64,000 bases of DNA from CAWGMT01 sp963823675 (GCA_963823675.1 CAWGMT010000008.1:248001-312000), one strand, 5' to 3'; counted from the stretch's first letter, positions 29,900 to 39,212 are shown. Made by a program: numbers and translations. The notes: a model not told the origin generated them from the sequence alone.

Positions 29900-30334
29900 G
29901 TGAGTCGAATTAGCAACCCGCGGAACATCACCGGCGAAACGGAAAAACGAGGACAACCCAGGGGGCGTAGCGTGGCACGTCGGAAGGCAAACGCGGGCTC
30001 TTCGAGACTCGCCATCGAGGAACTTCATAGAACCATCCGGTTCGTCGCGGTATGTGCGACGATCTCGGTTTGTGTCTGGAAAATTACGGATGCTGTGGTC
30101 AAGATCATGGATAGGCCAGCTTGGCTGACGGCTCTGATCACCATCTTGGCCGCTCTGGGAGCCGCGGGCATCCAGACACCGCTCCTCTGGCGAGTGGGCA
30201 CCTACGTGCGGACGTGGACTCGCGAGGTCTTGGCTGGTCGCTCTCGATCCGAGCAGCTCGTTGATGCAGGTCGCTCCACGAGCGGCCTGAGCCCGGAAGG
30301 AACCGAGCCGAAGGCAGAAGAACATGAGACCTGA
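29900..30334 (+). CDS. Small membrane protein of unknown function (first of a pair)
   Basis: 144 residues. A basic N-terminus is followed by two hydrophobic segments (FVAVCATISVCVWKI, and WLTALITILAALGAAG near residue 80) and a polar tail. The final codons overlap the start of the next gene by 11 bases, indicating coupled translation. No motif is recognised. Position next to a defence-like locus and pairing of two small membrane proteins would suit an effector or a toxin/immunity pair, which is speculation. Confidence 0.45.
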   Translation: MSRISNPRNITGETEKRGQPRGRSVARRKANAGSSRLAIEELHRTIRFVAVCATISVCVWKITDAVVKIMDRPAWLTALITILAALGAAGIQTPLLWRVGTYVRTWTREVLAGRSRSEQLVDAGRSTSGLSPEGTEPKAEEHET

Positions 30335-30863
30335 AACCCAACTCATCGTTTTCACGATGTTGCTGTCACTGACCCTAAGCTATGCCTGGTGGATAAAGTT
30401 TCGCGTTTGGATGCTCCGGCAAGATCTCTTTCTGATCCGAGATCGTCTTTGGGACACGATGCGCTTCCCTCGGGGAACTCGACGATCCAGGGCACCGTCA
30501 GGTTCGCGATCACATCAACGCGGCGATTCGACTTGCGCCCCCTGTTCACCGTATGGACCGTAATCCGAATTGCCATAGAAGGGCCACAGAGCCGCCCACT
30601 TTCCGAGAAACCGATCCGAAACGAGGCGCAGGAAGCGTTAGACAAAGCTGTGTTGAGGATCTCACGTTACCTGCTCTTCGAGACCCTTTCCGGCCTGCTC
30701 TTTTTCTCCGTCGCGAGCCTGGTCGTGGTGCGTGTGGTTGCCAATGCGCGTCGCTCGTCAGAGATTCGATGCGCTCATGCAACGCGTTCTGAATTCGGAT
30801 CAATTAGTTGACGAGAGCCGCGTGTTGGATGAATTGGGCTCTGGAGCCCTGGCGAACTTCTAG
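30324..30863 (+). CDS. Small membrane protein (second of the pair), frameshifted
   Basis: Joined over several frames. The start is MRPETQLIVFTMLLSLTLSY with an N-terminal membrane segment and an amphipathic region (DPGHRQVRDHINAAIRLA). After shifts near 30490-30545 it continues LFTVWTVIRIAIEG, then LLFETLSGLLFFSVASLVVV (second membrane segment), then FDALMQRVLNSDQLVDESRV, ending about 30863. It is translationally coupled to the gene before it and ends tail-to-tail with the primase gene. Unknown function. Confidence 0.45.
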
Positions 30864-32074
30864 TCGTCCATGCCCAGCGCGCAAGGCGCCACATCACCAA
30901 GCCCGCCCAACCAGCACCACACAGTCGCCACACCAGAGCTCCGTCCCGGCTTGCCTCGAGAGACGACCTCAAGAATTCCAAGGCCGACAAGGCGCTTGGC
31001 CATCCGGCGGACTGTCTCATGTGACAAGCCGACGACCGCAGCTAGGGATCGCAGGTCTGCGTAAAAGGCCTGACCGCCGTGGTATCGAGCACAAGACCGC
31101 ATCGCCCTGGCAACCGAATCCAGGCTGTCGCAATGGCCCAAGGTGAGGCTATCCGATCCAGCCAATGATTTGACCGCCTCTAAGCCGCCGCCCGCCCTGA
31201 CGGCCCCAGGCGACGCAGAAGTCCTCCCAAGTCTCGTGAAACGTTTTGGTCCCGATGACCGGCAGAGCATGACGATGCCACTCGCGCACGTAGGGCAGCA
31301 TCTCGCCGACATCGGACTTCGGAAAAATCCTCCGCAGCCGCCTGGCAAAGGGAAGCAACGACCGGTTGCGTGTCCCCACTCGATCAGGAAGGGTCTGCCG
31401 AATGACGTCGCTGTCGAAAACCAGGATAGGATGGTTGACACAATCAATAGGTTGTTGTTGTTGTGTTGGTGATTGCGTATGCGTGCGTATGACGTGTGTG
31501 CCTGCGTGTGTATGCGCCGCGTGCGTGTGGGTGTGCGCCGTGCCCCCGCCTACGTCCGCGCTCGCGTGCGTGCATGCGTGCCCGTCGCCGACCAGATCGG
31601 CTAGGGCAACGTTCGGGATATCCTTGCAGGGCGGGATAACCCATTCGTAGCGACACCCGGACGGATGCCGGGAGGGAGGCAATACGACGTAGCTGCCGTT
31701 TGCGGCCGTAACTCGCCGTCAACAAACTTGATAATTCCGGGCGGATCCTCGATTCTCGCGAAGACGTGGCCCCCACGCGCTGTTTTACTTCTGGGCAACA
31801 TACTCGCCAGATCGGCGTGTTCTTCGGACCACCGATCATAAGCGCCAACGACATCGAAGTCCCGGGCCACAACACCCCCTGACGCCTCGCCCAAGCTCAC
31901 CGCGACGCCGGTCGTTCGGGCGTCGTGCCACATGCCCTCGATCGCCTCTGGCCGCGGCGGTCCATGTCGCCAACGAACTCTGGCGACCTTTCCCGCGACC
32001 GGAAACACACACCATCCCATGTGATAATACTGCCGGGCAGCATCATACAACTCTTTTGAGAACGCCGACGACAT
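30860..32074 (-). CDS. PrimPol-type bifunctional primase/polymerase with C-terminal HTH, two frameshifts
   Basis: Start at ATG 32074. The N-terminal PrimPol domain shows YYHMGWCVFPVAGKVARVRW, the metal-binding DFD of VVARDFDVVGAYDRW and the KTARGGHVFARIEDPPG motif. A one-base loss near 31695 (E-L-R-A-A-N-G expected) moves to a frame with YVVLPPSRHPSGCRYEWVIP. A His/Thr/Gln-rich low-complexity linker (31440-31575) follows. A second shift near 31190 leads to a C-terminal winged-helix part (LRSLAAVVGLSHETVRRMAK). PrimPols of this type start replication of plasmids, viruses and integrative elements, so it is probably the element's own replication gene. ATG 32104 is an alternative start. Confidence 0.65.
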
Positions 32075-32182
32075 CGCCGTATAATTCACATGAGTTATGC
32101 ACATTCGTTGCTTGGTGGTCTCTCTCCACTGTTTCTCGATGTGCCCCGCCGGATTCGGTACCTCCAGCCGGGGGCACTTCAT

Positions 32183-32707
32183 TTACCGCACCGCGTATCC
32201 GTGCCCGTGGCACTTGCTGCACTCGCCGTAGATGGGCACCGTGCCCGCGCCACCACAGCCGCCCATATCGCGGGGCGGGCACAGCCTCCACTTTTCGGGC
32301 GGCTCCGCGCGGAACGGCATCGTCAGCACGTATTCGTACGGACGACTCCAGACCAATTTTCGCCCCTCGATCTGGTTGAGCACCTGCACAACGTTGTGCC
32401 GAAATCGCCTGACCTCCGGCTGCAACAGCCAGTATGACCGGGCGTCCTGGTGATACATCCGCAAGCAACGGCCGGTCAGTTTTGAGGATAAGGGCAGCTT
32501 GGCCAACCGCTCTTCGTCCGTTTGGCCTTCGGCTTCGATCGCGGCGCGTTCGGCCCCGCGCTCCGCCTCTGCCTCGGCGGCCTCGCGCTCGGCTTCCCGT
32601 TCCTCCGCCGTCCGTTCCCTGACCTCCACGATGACACCGGCGGGGATTCTGCCGGGACCGTCAGGGTAACGTCCGGGGCAGCGTCGCCGCGACATCCGGC
32701 GGGTCAT
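32183..32707 (-). CDS. Hypothetical protein with C-terminal zinc-ribbon-like cysteines
   Basis: Up to 174 residues; the true start may be later, near VIVEVRERTAEE. A long charged helix rich in Glu/Ala/Arg (EEREAEREAAEAEAERGAER) is followed by RMYHQDARSYWLLQPEVRRF and a C-terminal CPPRDMGGCGGAG...CSKCHGHGYAVR, a set of Cys/Gly repeats resembling a DnaJ-type zinc ribbon. It lies downstream of the DUF3102-like gene on the same strand. The family is not recognised. Confidence 0.5.
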   Translation of the reverse strand: MTRRMSRRRCPGRYPDGPGRIPAGVIVEVRERTAEEREAEREAAEAEAERGAERAAIEAEGQTDEERLAKLPLSSKLTGRCLRMYHQDARSYWLLQPEVRRFRHNVVQVLNQIEGRKLVWSRPYEYVLTMPFRAEPPEKWRLCPPRDMGGCGGAGTVPIYGECSKCHGHGYAVR

Positions 32708-33210
32708 CTTGCAACACGCCGTTGACGATCGTTTGACCCCTGACAGGCTCTCGGGCCTCCTCGGCCCCCGCCGACTCTCCTCCTGTCACCCCCTCGCCAT
32801 CATCGGGCGACTCGACCGCCGTGGCCGCGTCCGGGGTGCCGTCCGCCCGCTCGGCGCTTCGCCTCGAGCTCGACCTCGCCCTCATTCGCGTTCAGGGCCA
32901 CGAGCGCACGTAGAATGGCGTTCACGCTATCCAATTCGGACATGTCAGGTCCGATTTGGTCACTGTGCCGGAAGATGTAAAGGTATCGGCTCGCTTGCCT
33001 TATGCCGAACTCGCAATGCCGCTCGACCCACGTGGCCCACCCGCCATGTCGAACGCGCTGGCGGGCTACGGCCAGCCATCGGCCGCATTTGACAGCACTG
33101 CGGACAACTCTCCGTTTGGCTGCCATGCACTGCCTGTGCGCCCCATTGATCCGCTCGATCACATCGGCACTCACGGCACTGCCTTCGCTCTTCGCTACTA
33201 CTGCGCTCAT
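32661..33210 (-). CDS. DUF3102-like protein, one frameshift
   Basis: ATG 33210 follows GGAGGGA at good spacing. The product starts MSAVVAKSEGSAVSADVIER and shows AAKRRVVRSAVKCGRWLAVA, GWATWVERHCEFGIRQASRY and LYIFRHSDQIGPDMSELDSV, the pattern of DUF3102 proteins (a helical domain common on plasmids and phages). A shift near 32880 joins an acidic tail (TAVESPDDGEGVTGGESAGA). Probable role in element maintenance or DNA binding, inferred from the family's contexts. Confidence 0.55.
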
Positions 33211-33322
33211 AATGCACGGTCCCTCCGATGTCGCCTGTCGGCTCTCCGCTATCGATCCGACCACCGCGGCCGGTCAAAAAGCGTGATGTAGTGACTCCCC
33301 AAGGTCGCCGATTCACCATCCC

Positions 33323-33620
33323 TCAGCGCAAACCGGCTGTGAACCGCTCGGCGCGAGCCTCGGTTGTCGGCGATGACGCCGACCCGGTCGGTAGTGTCGA
33401 ACTCGCGATGAAGTTCTCGAAGTCGTCTTCCGCGATACGCCACCCGCCGGGAAAGCGGATCGCTCGCAACCGGAGCCGCGAGCCATCGCGGAGCCGAGAA
33501 CTGCACTCGTGATCCACCTGCTGACGGTAGTCGGGCCGACGGTCACACCAGGCCGGTTCGGCGGACAGCGGTGCCCGACCTGGGCGGGGGTAGAAGTTGG
33601 GCTTGAGTCGTGGTCGTCAC
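33323..33620 (-). CDS. HTH/excisionase-like protein, frameshifted
   Basis: Fragments in three frames line up as one small protein: GTG 33620 (TTTTQAQLLPPP), then VGPTTVSRWITSAV, a helix-turn-helix core, then LRDGSRLRLRAIRFPGGWRI and AEDDFENFIAS. The arrangement WI...V...DGxRLRLxAxRxPGGWRxxxxxxxxF is that of planctomycete DUF1580/MerR-like HTH proteins. Near an integrase it is a good candidate for the excisionase or element regulator. Confidence 0.45.
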
Positions 33621-33764
33621 GGCGATGTTCCTTGATCCGGGGGTTCTGTTGAACAACCGAATCTTTGCCGCGACTGCCCGAGATGTGAAGTGTTGCAGGG
33701 ATACTTTACCTACAAGAACCTACGCCAGCCTACATTCGACCTACAATAACCTCCGCGGCGCGGT

Positions 33765-34507
33765 TCAGGATCGCGGTTTTCTCTTCCTTCGCGTCCCGCG
33801 TTCCAGGGTGTCCGGCCGCTTGAGCCACCGGACCCAAGACCGTCGGCGTTTCCTGCCCGCCGGAGGATCGATCCTGAAATCACTGATCACGCCCATCTCT
33901 TTCGCCCGCATCGCCGATTTTTCGAGATCGTCATGGCCGATGCCCAGGGCATCCTCCAGATCCCGCCCGCTGACGACCTCATACACGTTGCGCCGTCACC
34001 CACGCTGTCGTCGGGAAAGACGCCCAACGCCAGCACGACGGCCAAGCAGTCGCCTGGAATCTCAAGGAACTGGGGCTTCCCCAATAACCCGGGGAGGCCG
34101 CCAGGAAGGGGTGCCGCCGTCACTTCGGCAAAGACAAGGCGATCGGCCCGCCGACGGTGGATGGTTTGAACGACGGGCGGGAAACGCGGGATCACCTCGT
34201 TGTGCTCGCCGGGGGCCTCACCGCTCGGCCAAGCAATGGTCACATTCGGCCGCACCGGATACGCGAGCAATCCGTAAACCTCGACGAGCCTGGTTTCGAT
34301 CGCGGCTAAGCCGATGGCCAGCATGTCGCCGGGTTGCGCTGGGTCGGCGGATTGCCCTAGCCCCAGCCGGCCCGCCGCCCGTAGCGTCCCCATCCGCAGC
34401 ACCTCGTGCAGGGACGAGGCAGGAAACCACGCGAGTGGATCGCACTGCTCAAGATCGACCGCCTTAGCCGGTGCGAGCTCGCAGTGTACAAGGACCATGC
34501 GGGCCAT
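33765..34507 (-). CDS. Hypothetical protein, one frameshift
   Basis: About 247 residues. The first frame begins MARMVLVHCELAPAKAVDLE and contains MLAIGLAAIETRLVEVYGLL and LPGLLGKPQFLEIPGDCLAV. A shift near 33990 joins VYEVVSGRDLEDALGIGHDD and AMRAKEMGVISDFRIDPP with a very basic C-terminus. The C-terminal part could be a small DNA-binding domain. The family is not recognised. It lies directly downstream of the integrase gene on the same strand. Confidence 0.45.
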
Positions 34508-34640
34508 TTCTTCCCCTCAGCTCGGCGCGGGCCGAGCCGGCGGCGCAGCGGGCTGAGGGATCCGCCCACGCCAACCGGCCCACTAGGCTTGAGGGAGCGA
34601 CCCGCCAAGCCGACCCGGCCAGGATCAATTGTACCAAGAA

Positions 34641-35717
34641 TCACCCAACCAACTTGGCGATCTCGCGGCCACGCTCGACGTTGACCTCGGCGTAAATCTG
34701 ACTTGTGGTCACCTGGGAATGACCGAGAATCACCTGCTGCGCCTTCGATTCCGTACTTCGCGCGAATCTCGGTCGCCGCGGCATGTCTCAGTTGGTTTGG
34801 CGACCAGTTCGGGACGCTGGCCCGCCGACAGCCGCGGATGATTGCGGTCCTGACGCTGCTCCTCGAAATCGGGAAGACTCGGCCGGTGCCTGCCTTCGAA
34901 ATGCGCCGGGTCAGGATCTGCTGGCACTTCGGACCGAGGAATATGACCCGCGGTTTGCCTCGGTGCTGTGTTTTGTGCGCTCCAGGTACATACCGCCAGC
35001 ATTCGGGGTCGGTCCGGTCGATCTGCTCGACCATCATCGCGCAGGCTTCACCCGGTCGCATCCCCGACAAACGCATTACCCGGATCACGTCCGCGACGAC
35101 CTCGGAGACGTATGGCACGACGGCTTTGACATGCTCGTCGGCGACGGGTCCAACCTCGGGTTTCTCCCTAGCGTCACTCCGGTGCTTCCTCGGCGCTTTG
35201 ACTTCCTGAAGCGAATAGCACACAGCACCCGAAACGAGCCCTTCCTCGACCGCCCAAAAGAACATCCTCTTGATGCGCCGTACCTGGGCGTTAATGTCGG
35301 CACCTCGACCAGTCCAATCTGATCATCTCCGACCGAACCAGCTTCAAGTGTTTGGGAGTGAACTCGGCCACTGGAACGCTCCCGTACAGGTCAAGCAACG
35401 GGCGGTGTGCCGCACGAATCACGACGTGCTCGCCAGTAGGGCGGCCGTCCCTGCGGTAATAGCGCTTGGCGTGCTCCCAGAACTTGTCGATCAACTCTGC
35501 GATCGTGAGCACTGAAGGCGCGGCCTCCGGACCGCTGCCCGGTTCATCGGACACATCATTTTGCACCAAGCGAGCGAGGAGCCGAGAATAGGCTTCCAGG
35601 CTCTCCTTTGGACCCGAATCGACCAAGGTAGTGATCCTTGCCACGAAATCGGACACGAGCTAGACCGGACGGTTTGTGGAGGGAATAAGCGGGCGGTTTG
35701 TGAATGAGTCTCGGCAT
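34641..35717 (-). CDS. int: Tyrosine recombinase (element integrase), three frameshifts
   Basis: ATG 35717 after GGGAAGGA. N-terminal MPRLIHKPPAYSLHKPSGLA then RVRFRGKDHYLGRFGSKE is the arm-binding part. Shifts at about 35620 (extra G in AAAGGAG), 35290 and 34755 link it to SMEs of the catalytic domain: Arg in MRLSGMRPGEACAMM, HKTQHRGKPRVIFLGPKCQQ, H-x-x-R in PNQLRHAAATEIRAKYG, and the nucleophile Tyr in SQIYAEVNVERGREIAKLVG before the stop at 34641. All catalytic residues are present once the frames are joined. It sits next to the intact tRNA-Pro, the usual place for a tRNA-targeting integrase. Confidence 0.8.
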
Positions 35718-35740
35718 GGTGCGTCCTTCCCGAATCAGCA

Positions 35741-35764
35741 CAAAGGGGTATTTCTACCCCTTTG
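35741..35764. promoter_or_regulatory. Perfect inverted repeat beside the integrase start
   Basis: CAAAGGGGTA-TTTC-TACCCCTTTG, 10-bp arms, 24 bases before the integrase ATG. The left half plus one base (CAAAGGGGTAT) recurs at 7623 near the other end. Candidate operator of int or recombinase/excisionase binding site. Confidence 0.45.
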
Positions 35765-35848
35765 ACAACCAGGATCAGGCCGCACTGCCGACCAACGGCA
35801 GGTACACTCAACTCGTGTCAGCGAATCGTAAGTCCCTCAGCTACCGGG

Positions 35849-35919
35849 AAATCGGGGCGACAGGATTTGAACCTGCGACCTCACGGACCCGAACCGTGCG
35901 CTCTAGCCAGGCTGAGCTA
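35849..35919 (-). repeat. Right attachment site within tRNA-Pro
   Basis: 71 bp identical to 7427-7497. The flanking bases differ at both ends (G versus A on one side, C versus T on the other), which fixes the repeat limits exactly. Confidence 0.92.
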
Positions 35920-35926
35920 CGCCCCG
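35852..35926 (-). tRNA. proK: tRNA-Pro (anticodon CGG)
   Basis: 75 bases on the minus strand. Acceptor CGGGGCG/CGCCCCG, D stem GCTC/GAGC, anticodon stem CACGG/CCGTG with loop TTCGGGT (anticodon CGG), T stem GCAGG/CCTGT with loop TTCAAAT, discriminator A as expected for proline. CCA is not encoded. The 3' side serves as the element's attachment site and remains intact. Confidence 0.95.
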
Positions 35927-35980
35927 TAAAGATTGCTTGTCCACTTGATCTTAACGAGATGGCGAGATCTGTCAATTCCA

Positions 35981-37507
35981 TCAACCACGCACGTCCGGCT
36001 TGGGGCGGCTTGGCTTCGCTCTAGGTTGATCGACCGGCGCGTGCTGCTCGAGCGGCGTTTTCACAGTATCCATGAAGACGCGCCAGTTCCGCTCCAGGTT
36101 CGCGAGATCGGTCCCGAACGCCCGCTGGAACGTATGAAAAAAAAGATCGCCCGGAGATGCCGCCGGAGAATTCGCGCTCTCGGTTGGGCTCCGCAACAGG
36201 TCGATGAAGGTCAGAAACTGCTGCGGATGCTGCGTGCGCAGGTAATAGACCAGGGCCCACGCTTGGGCGTAAAGGTCGCGATCGTAACCGTGGCCGAATC
36301 CCGCGTCGCGCACCAGGCGCTCAAGCGGCAAGCGCGCCGCGAGCTTGCGCCAGTCCGGGAGCCTCAGGTCGTGCGCGCGGCTGATTCCGGCCCAGCGGCC
36401 GCCGCGGATGACCTCAAACTGGGCGGCAAATCCCTCGTTTAGCCAGTAGGAAAAAACGCCGTGTCGCGTGACCAAGCCCGTATTGGCCGCAAGCTGGTGA
36501 ATCATCTCGTGGGCCGCCGTGCCCAGGTCGATCGACCGGCGATCGAGCTCCAAGAGCACCAGCTCGCAGGTAATCTCCCGGTCAACGCCGGCGATGAATG
36601 CCTTGGCCGCGTCACGCCCGACAGTTCGAGCCGGCTCGCCGGTGACTTTGAGCTTCACCCGGCTCCGCGCCGGGGCGCGGTCGACTTGCTCGGTAAGCCG
36701 TCGCAATTCCTCGCGCCGCGAGCTCAACGCCTCCCGAGCCCTGCGATCTTGATCGGTGCCTCGCGAATCAAAGGCAACGACGGCGTCCCATGTCGGGTGA
36801 AAATAGCCACGGGTCGTTGCAAAGGGATCCGCCCCCTGTGCGTGCAAGAACGCCAGGTAGTCCTTCTGCGTGGCAAACCAGGCTGAGAACAGCCGCCGGG
36901 GCGGCACTTTTAGCTCGATCCCCTGGGCGGCCAGGAGTAGATGATAGCCTGTGAGCACGCGCTCCAGGGTCGCGATGCGCTCCTGGGCGTCGGCGTCGGA
37001 ATGCTGGTGCAAGAGCAGCACGTGCGGCCCGCGGGCTACGACGAACTCGCCGCCCAAGGCGCGCTGAAATGCGGCGAAATCGGGATCGCCGCACGGCCGG
37101 TCGAGCTGATCGAGTATGGCGGCCATCCGTGCAGTCGAAGCGTGCTTGGGATCGACCTGATGGAGCGCGCGGATCTCCGGAATGACCTCGCGAGTCAAGC
37201 CATTTTCGATGGCCCACCACGCGGCCGCATACCGCGCGGCGAATCCCATGGTTCGGGCCTTCTGGCGCCGGGCTTCCCACTCGGCCTCGGGCCAAAAGCC
37301 CGGCACGATCGCCCGGAAATCGTCGCGGCGCAATGCAATCGGACCGTCCGGCATGATCAAGGTCACGTGATCGCCCTCAATCTTGACCGGAAGCTGAGCC
37401 TCGCCTCCCTTGCGGAAATAGACCAGGTCGGCCTGAGAAAACGGGGGAAATTGCCCCACGAAAATCCATGCGACGAGGAGTAAACGCCGCGCGATCACAC
37501 GCTGCAT
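35981..37507 (-). CDS. DUF1570 secreted protein (peptidase MA-like)
   Basis: 508 residues from ATG 37507, which begins MQRVIARRLLLVAWIFVGQF, a signal peptide ending near PFSQA. The frame is open further upstream but that part runs through a dispersed repeat. The catalytic-type motif AAHEMIHQLAANTGL (HExxH) and YWLNEGFAAQFE match DUF1570/peptidase-MA metalloprotease-like domains. RRDDFRAIVPGFWPEAEWEA and the N-terminal part are typical of the planctomycete versions. Probably exported; the substrate is unknown. Confidence 0.75.
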   Translation of the reverse strand: MQRVIARRLLLVAWIFVGQFPPFSQADLVYFRKGGEAQLPVKIEGDHVTLIMPDGPIALRRDDFRAIVPGFWPEAEWEARRQKARTMGFAARYAAAWWAIENGLTREVIPEIRALHQVDPKHASTARMAAILDQLDRPCGDPDFAAFQRALGGEFVVARGPHVLLLHQHSDADAQERIATLERVLTGYHLLLAAQGIELKVPPRRLFSAWFATQKDYLAFLHAQGADPFATTRGYFHPTWDAVVAFDSRGTDQDRRAREALSSRREELRRLTEQVDRAPARSRVKLKVTGEPARTVGRDAAKAFIAGVDREITCELVLLELDRRSIDLGTAAHEMIHQLAANTGLVTRHGVFSYWLNEGFAAQFEVIRGGRWAGISRAHDLRLPDWRKLAARLPLERLVRDAGFGHGYDRDLYAQAWALVYYLRTQHPQQFLTFIDLLRSPTESANSPAASPGDLFFHTFQRAFGTDLANLERNWRVFMDTVKTPLEQHAPVDQPRAKPSRPKPDVRG

Positions 37508-37523
37508 GCAAACACTCTGGCGC

Positions 37524-37547
37524 AGGTCAGGCTGGAAAGCCTGACCT
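37524..37547. repeat. Dispersed palindromic element (AGGTCAGGCT hairpin)
   Basis: AGGTCAGGCT-GGAA-AGCCTGACCT, 10-bp arms. Translated it gives VGQAFQPD, a string I recall from many over-extended planctomycete protein predictions, so it is probably a genome-wide REP-like element. It lies just before the DUF1570 gene start. Confidence 0.55.
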
Positions 37548-37652
37548 ACAAGAAAATCGGTCGTCCACCTATATTTCGTGTCGTGAATAACAAGAAGCTC
37601 CACACCGGTCGGTCTAATCGGGCGGCCAACTGCCCGAGCCTAGTCGATTTCC

Positions 37653-38842
37653 TTAGCCGCGGCGAGCGATGATTGGCCAGATTGCCTCGACTCGATTGCC
37701 CCTGACGGCATGGATCCAGTCGTAAAGATTGACCGTGGGGTCGCAGTGGGTGACGTAGAATTCGAGGCGGTCGCCGATCCTGGGAAGGTCGGCGCAATTA
37801 GCGGCGGTGATCAGCCCGAACTCGTCGCCAAAGAACCTGTAATTGATCCCCTCCCGGTCCTTCGCCCGAGGAGCACCGCCCGAGTCGGTCGCGAAGGCCT
37901 TGGTACCGGCGTCAACCGAGACGCGGTCAGGGTGGGTCGCGCTGACGACCGTGGTGAGGACCGTCAAGCTGGGGAGAAAGTCGGTGTAGACCGGGTTTCC
38001 GCCGCGACTGCCGATATCGCGGTAGCCGTTATCCATGAACACATAGGAACCAGCCTGTAGTTCGACGCTTCCCGGCAGTTCGGTATCGATGTTGTACGTA
38101 CCGGTGCTGCCGCCGGAAAGAATCGCGGTATCGAAGCCCGATCTGGCGAGCAGTTCGCGCGTCTCGACCGCCCTGGCCATGGCCGCCAGCGACGCCTGCT
38201 TGCGCTCGTCGAAGCCGACGACGTGGGACGCCATGCCGGAATAAGCTTGCACGCCCTCGACCCGCAGCCATTTCGATCGGCCCATGAGCTGCGCGAGCTC
38301 AAGCGCCGGCCTGCCGGGCAAGACTCCGGACCGCTGGTCGCCGACGTCGAGATCGACGAGAACGTTCGCGACCACCTGATTGGCCTCGGCCGCTTCCATG
38401 ATCAGCTTCGCTTCGCGGGGGTGGCCGACTGCGAGCAAGACACGCTCGTCTTTTCGCATCAAGGCGATCATCCGCGCCACCTTGCCTGGATCGACGATGG
38501 GCGAGGTAAGGAGCACGCCCGGTATCCCCGCGGAGACCATTGCCTCGGCTTCGGGGACCGTCGCACATGCGACGCCTCGCGCGCGGCGGCGACCTGGCGC
38601 CTGGCGATTTCCGGGCACTTGTGTGTTTTGGCGTGCGGCCGGGCCGCGCAGCGGGCGGTCCGGCAGTGCTCGGCGAGCTTGGCGATGTTGGCGTCGAGCC
38701 GATCCAGGTCCACAATCAGGGCCGGCGTCGCAATGTCGTCCTTGCTCGCCGGCTTCGCCGTGCGGGTTGCAAGGTTGAACAGGTGCTTCCGCGCCGCGGC
38801 GCGGGACGGACAGGACGCGCCCTGGCCGCTCGAGAGAGTCAT
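37653..38842 (-). CDS. D-threonine aldolase-like PLP enzyme (DSD1 family), one frameshift
   Basis: About 395 residues. Start MTLSSGQGASCPSRAAA at ATG 38842, then the family start DDIATPALIVDLDRLDANIA and the PLP-lysine region RPHAKTHKCPEIARRQ. A shift near 38575 continues as GVACATVPEAEAMVSAGI, DILLTSPIV-like strands, ILSGGSTGTYNIDTELPGSV and a C-terminal VSATHPDRVSVDAGTKAFAT. The C-terminal metal-binding YVTHCDPTVNLYDWIHAVRG is typical of D-threonine aldolase/D-serine dehydratase-like enzymes (fold type III). Reaction: retro-aldol cleavage of D-3-hydroxy amino acids or D-serine deamination; I cannot tell which. Confidence 0.75.
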
Positions 38843-39184
38843 GGTGAGCGATCTCCGGTTCAGATATCTCGACGTTCGCCAAGCGAATCGAATCGATCGC
38901 CGTGGCGTCACAATAAGCTAACCAGTGCGATCGACGGAGGGCAACCACGCGGCAGGCACATTTGGAGTGCACCGGTGAAATCACCACCGGCCGTTCGACC
39001 CACTCCACCAAGACAGGTTCTTGCGGATGGAACGGCCAGGTGCACCTGGCACCCGGGTGCCGGCGTGGTCACGGCGAGCCGGGAATTAGCAGCAGCCGGG
39101 CCGGAAGCTCTAAAGCGTTACCAGCAAAATACTTTAGCCAAAACGCCGAGTCCAATGCCGGCAGTCGGGTTTTCCATAGACCGC
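38843..39184. other. Intergenic, nothing recognised before the tRNA-Gly promoter
   Basis: No ORF with protein character. It separates the divergent aldolase-like gene from the tRNA-Gly/tig unit. Confidence 0.3.
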
Positions 39185-39212
39185 TTGCAATCCCCGGTTG
39201 CCGCGCTATACT
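39185..39212 (+). promoter_or_regulatory. Sigma-70-like promoter for tRNA-Gly and possibly tig
   Basis: TTGCAA and TATACT with a 16-base spacer, about 57 bases upstream of the tRNA-Gly 5' end. The best promoter match in this interval. Confidence 0.55.

Larger units (their letters stand above)
7427..35919. mobile_element. Integrative element inserted at tRNA-Pro(CGG)
   Basis: A perfect 71-bp direct repeat (7427-7497 and 35849-35919) flanks about 28.4 kb. The right copy is part of an intact tRNA-Pro gene; the left copy lacks the 5' acceptor strand. A tyrosine recombinase gene lies immediately inside the right end. This geometry (intact tRNA plus integrase at one end, tRNA 3' fragment at the other) is the standard product of site-specific integration into a tRNA 3' end. 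The interior carries PrimPol, HTH, DUF3102-like, CHC2 and SWIM genes plus a defence-like locus. Neither a relaxase nor a type IV secretion system was recognised, so self-transfer is not supported. Confidence 0.9.

Noticed and set aside
31440..31575. Simple non-coding microsatellite
   Set aside because: It lies in frame within the primase gene and codes for a His/Thr/Gln linker, with conserved domains on both sides.
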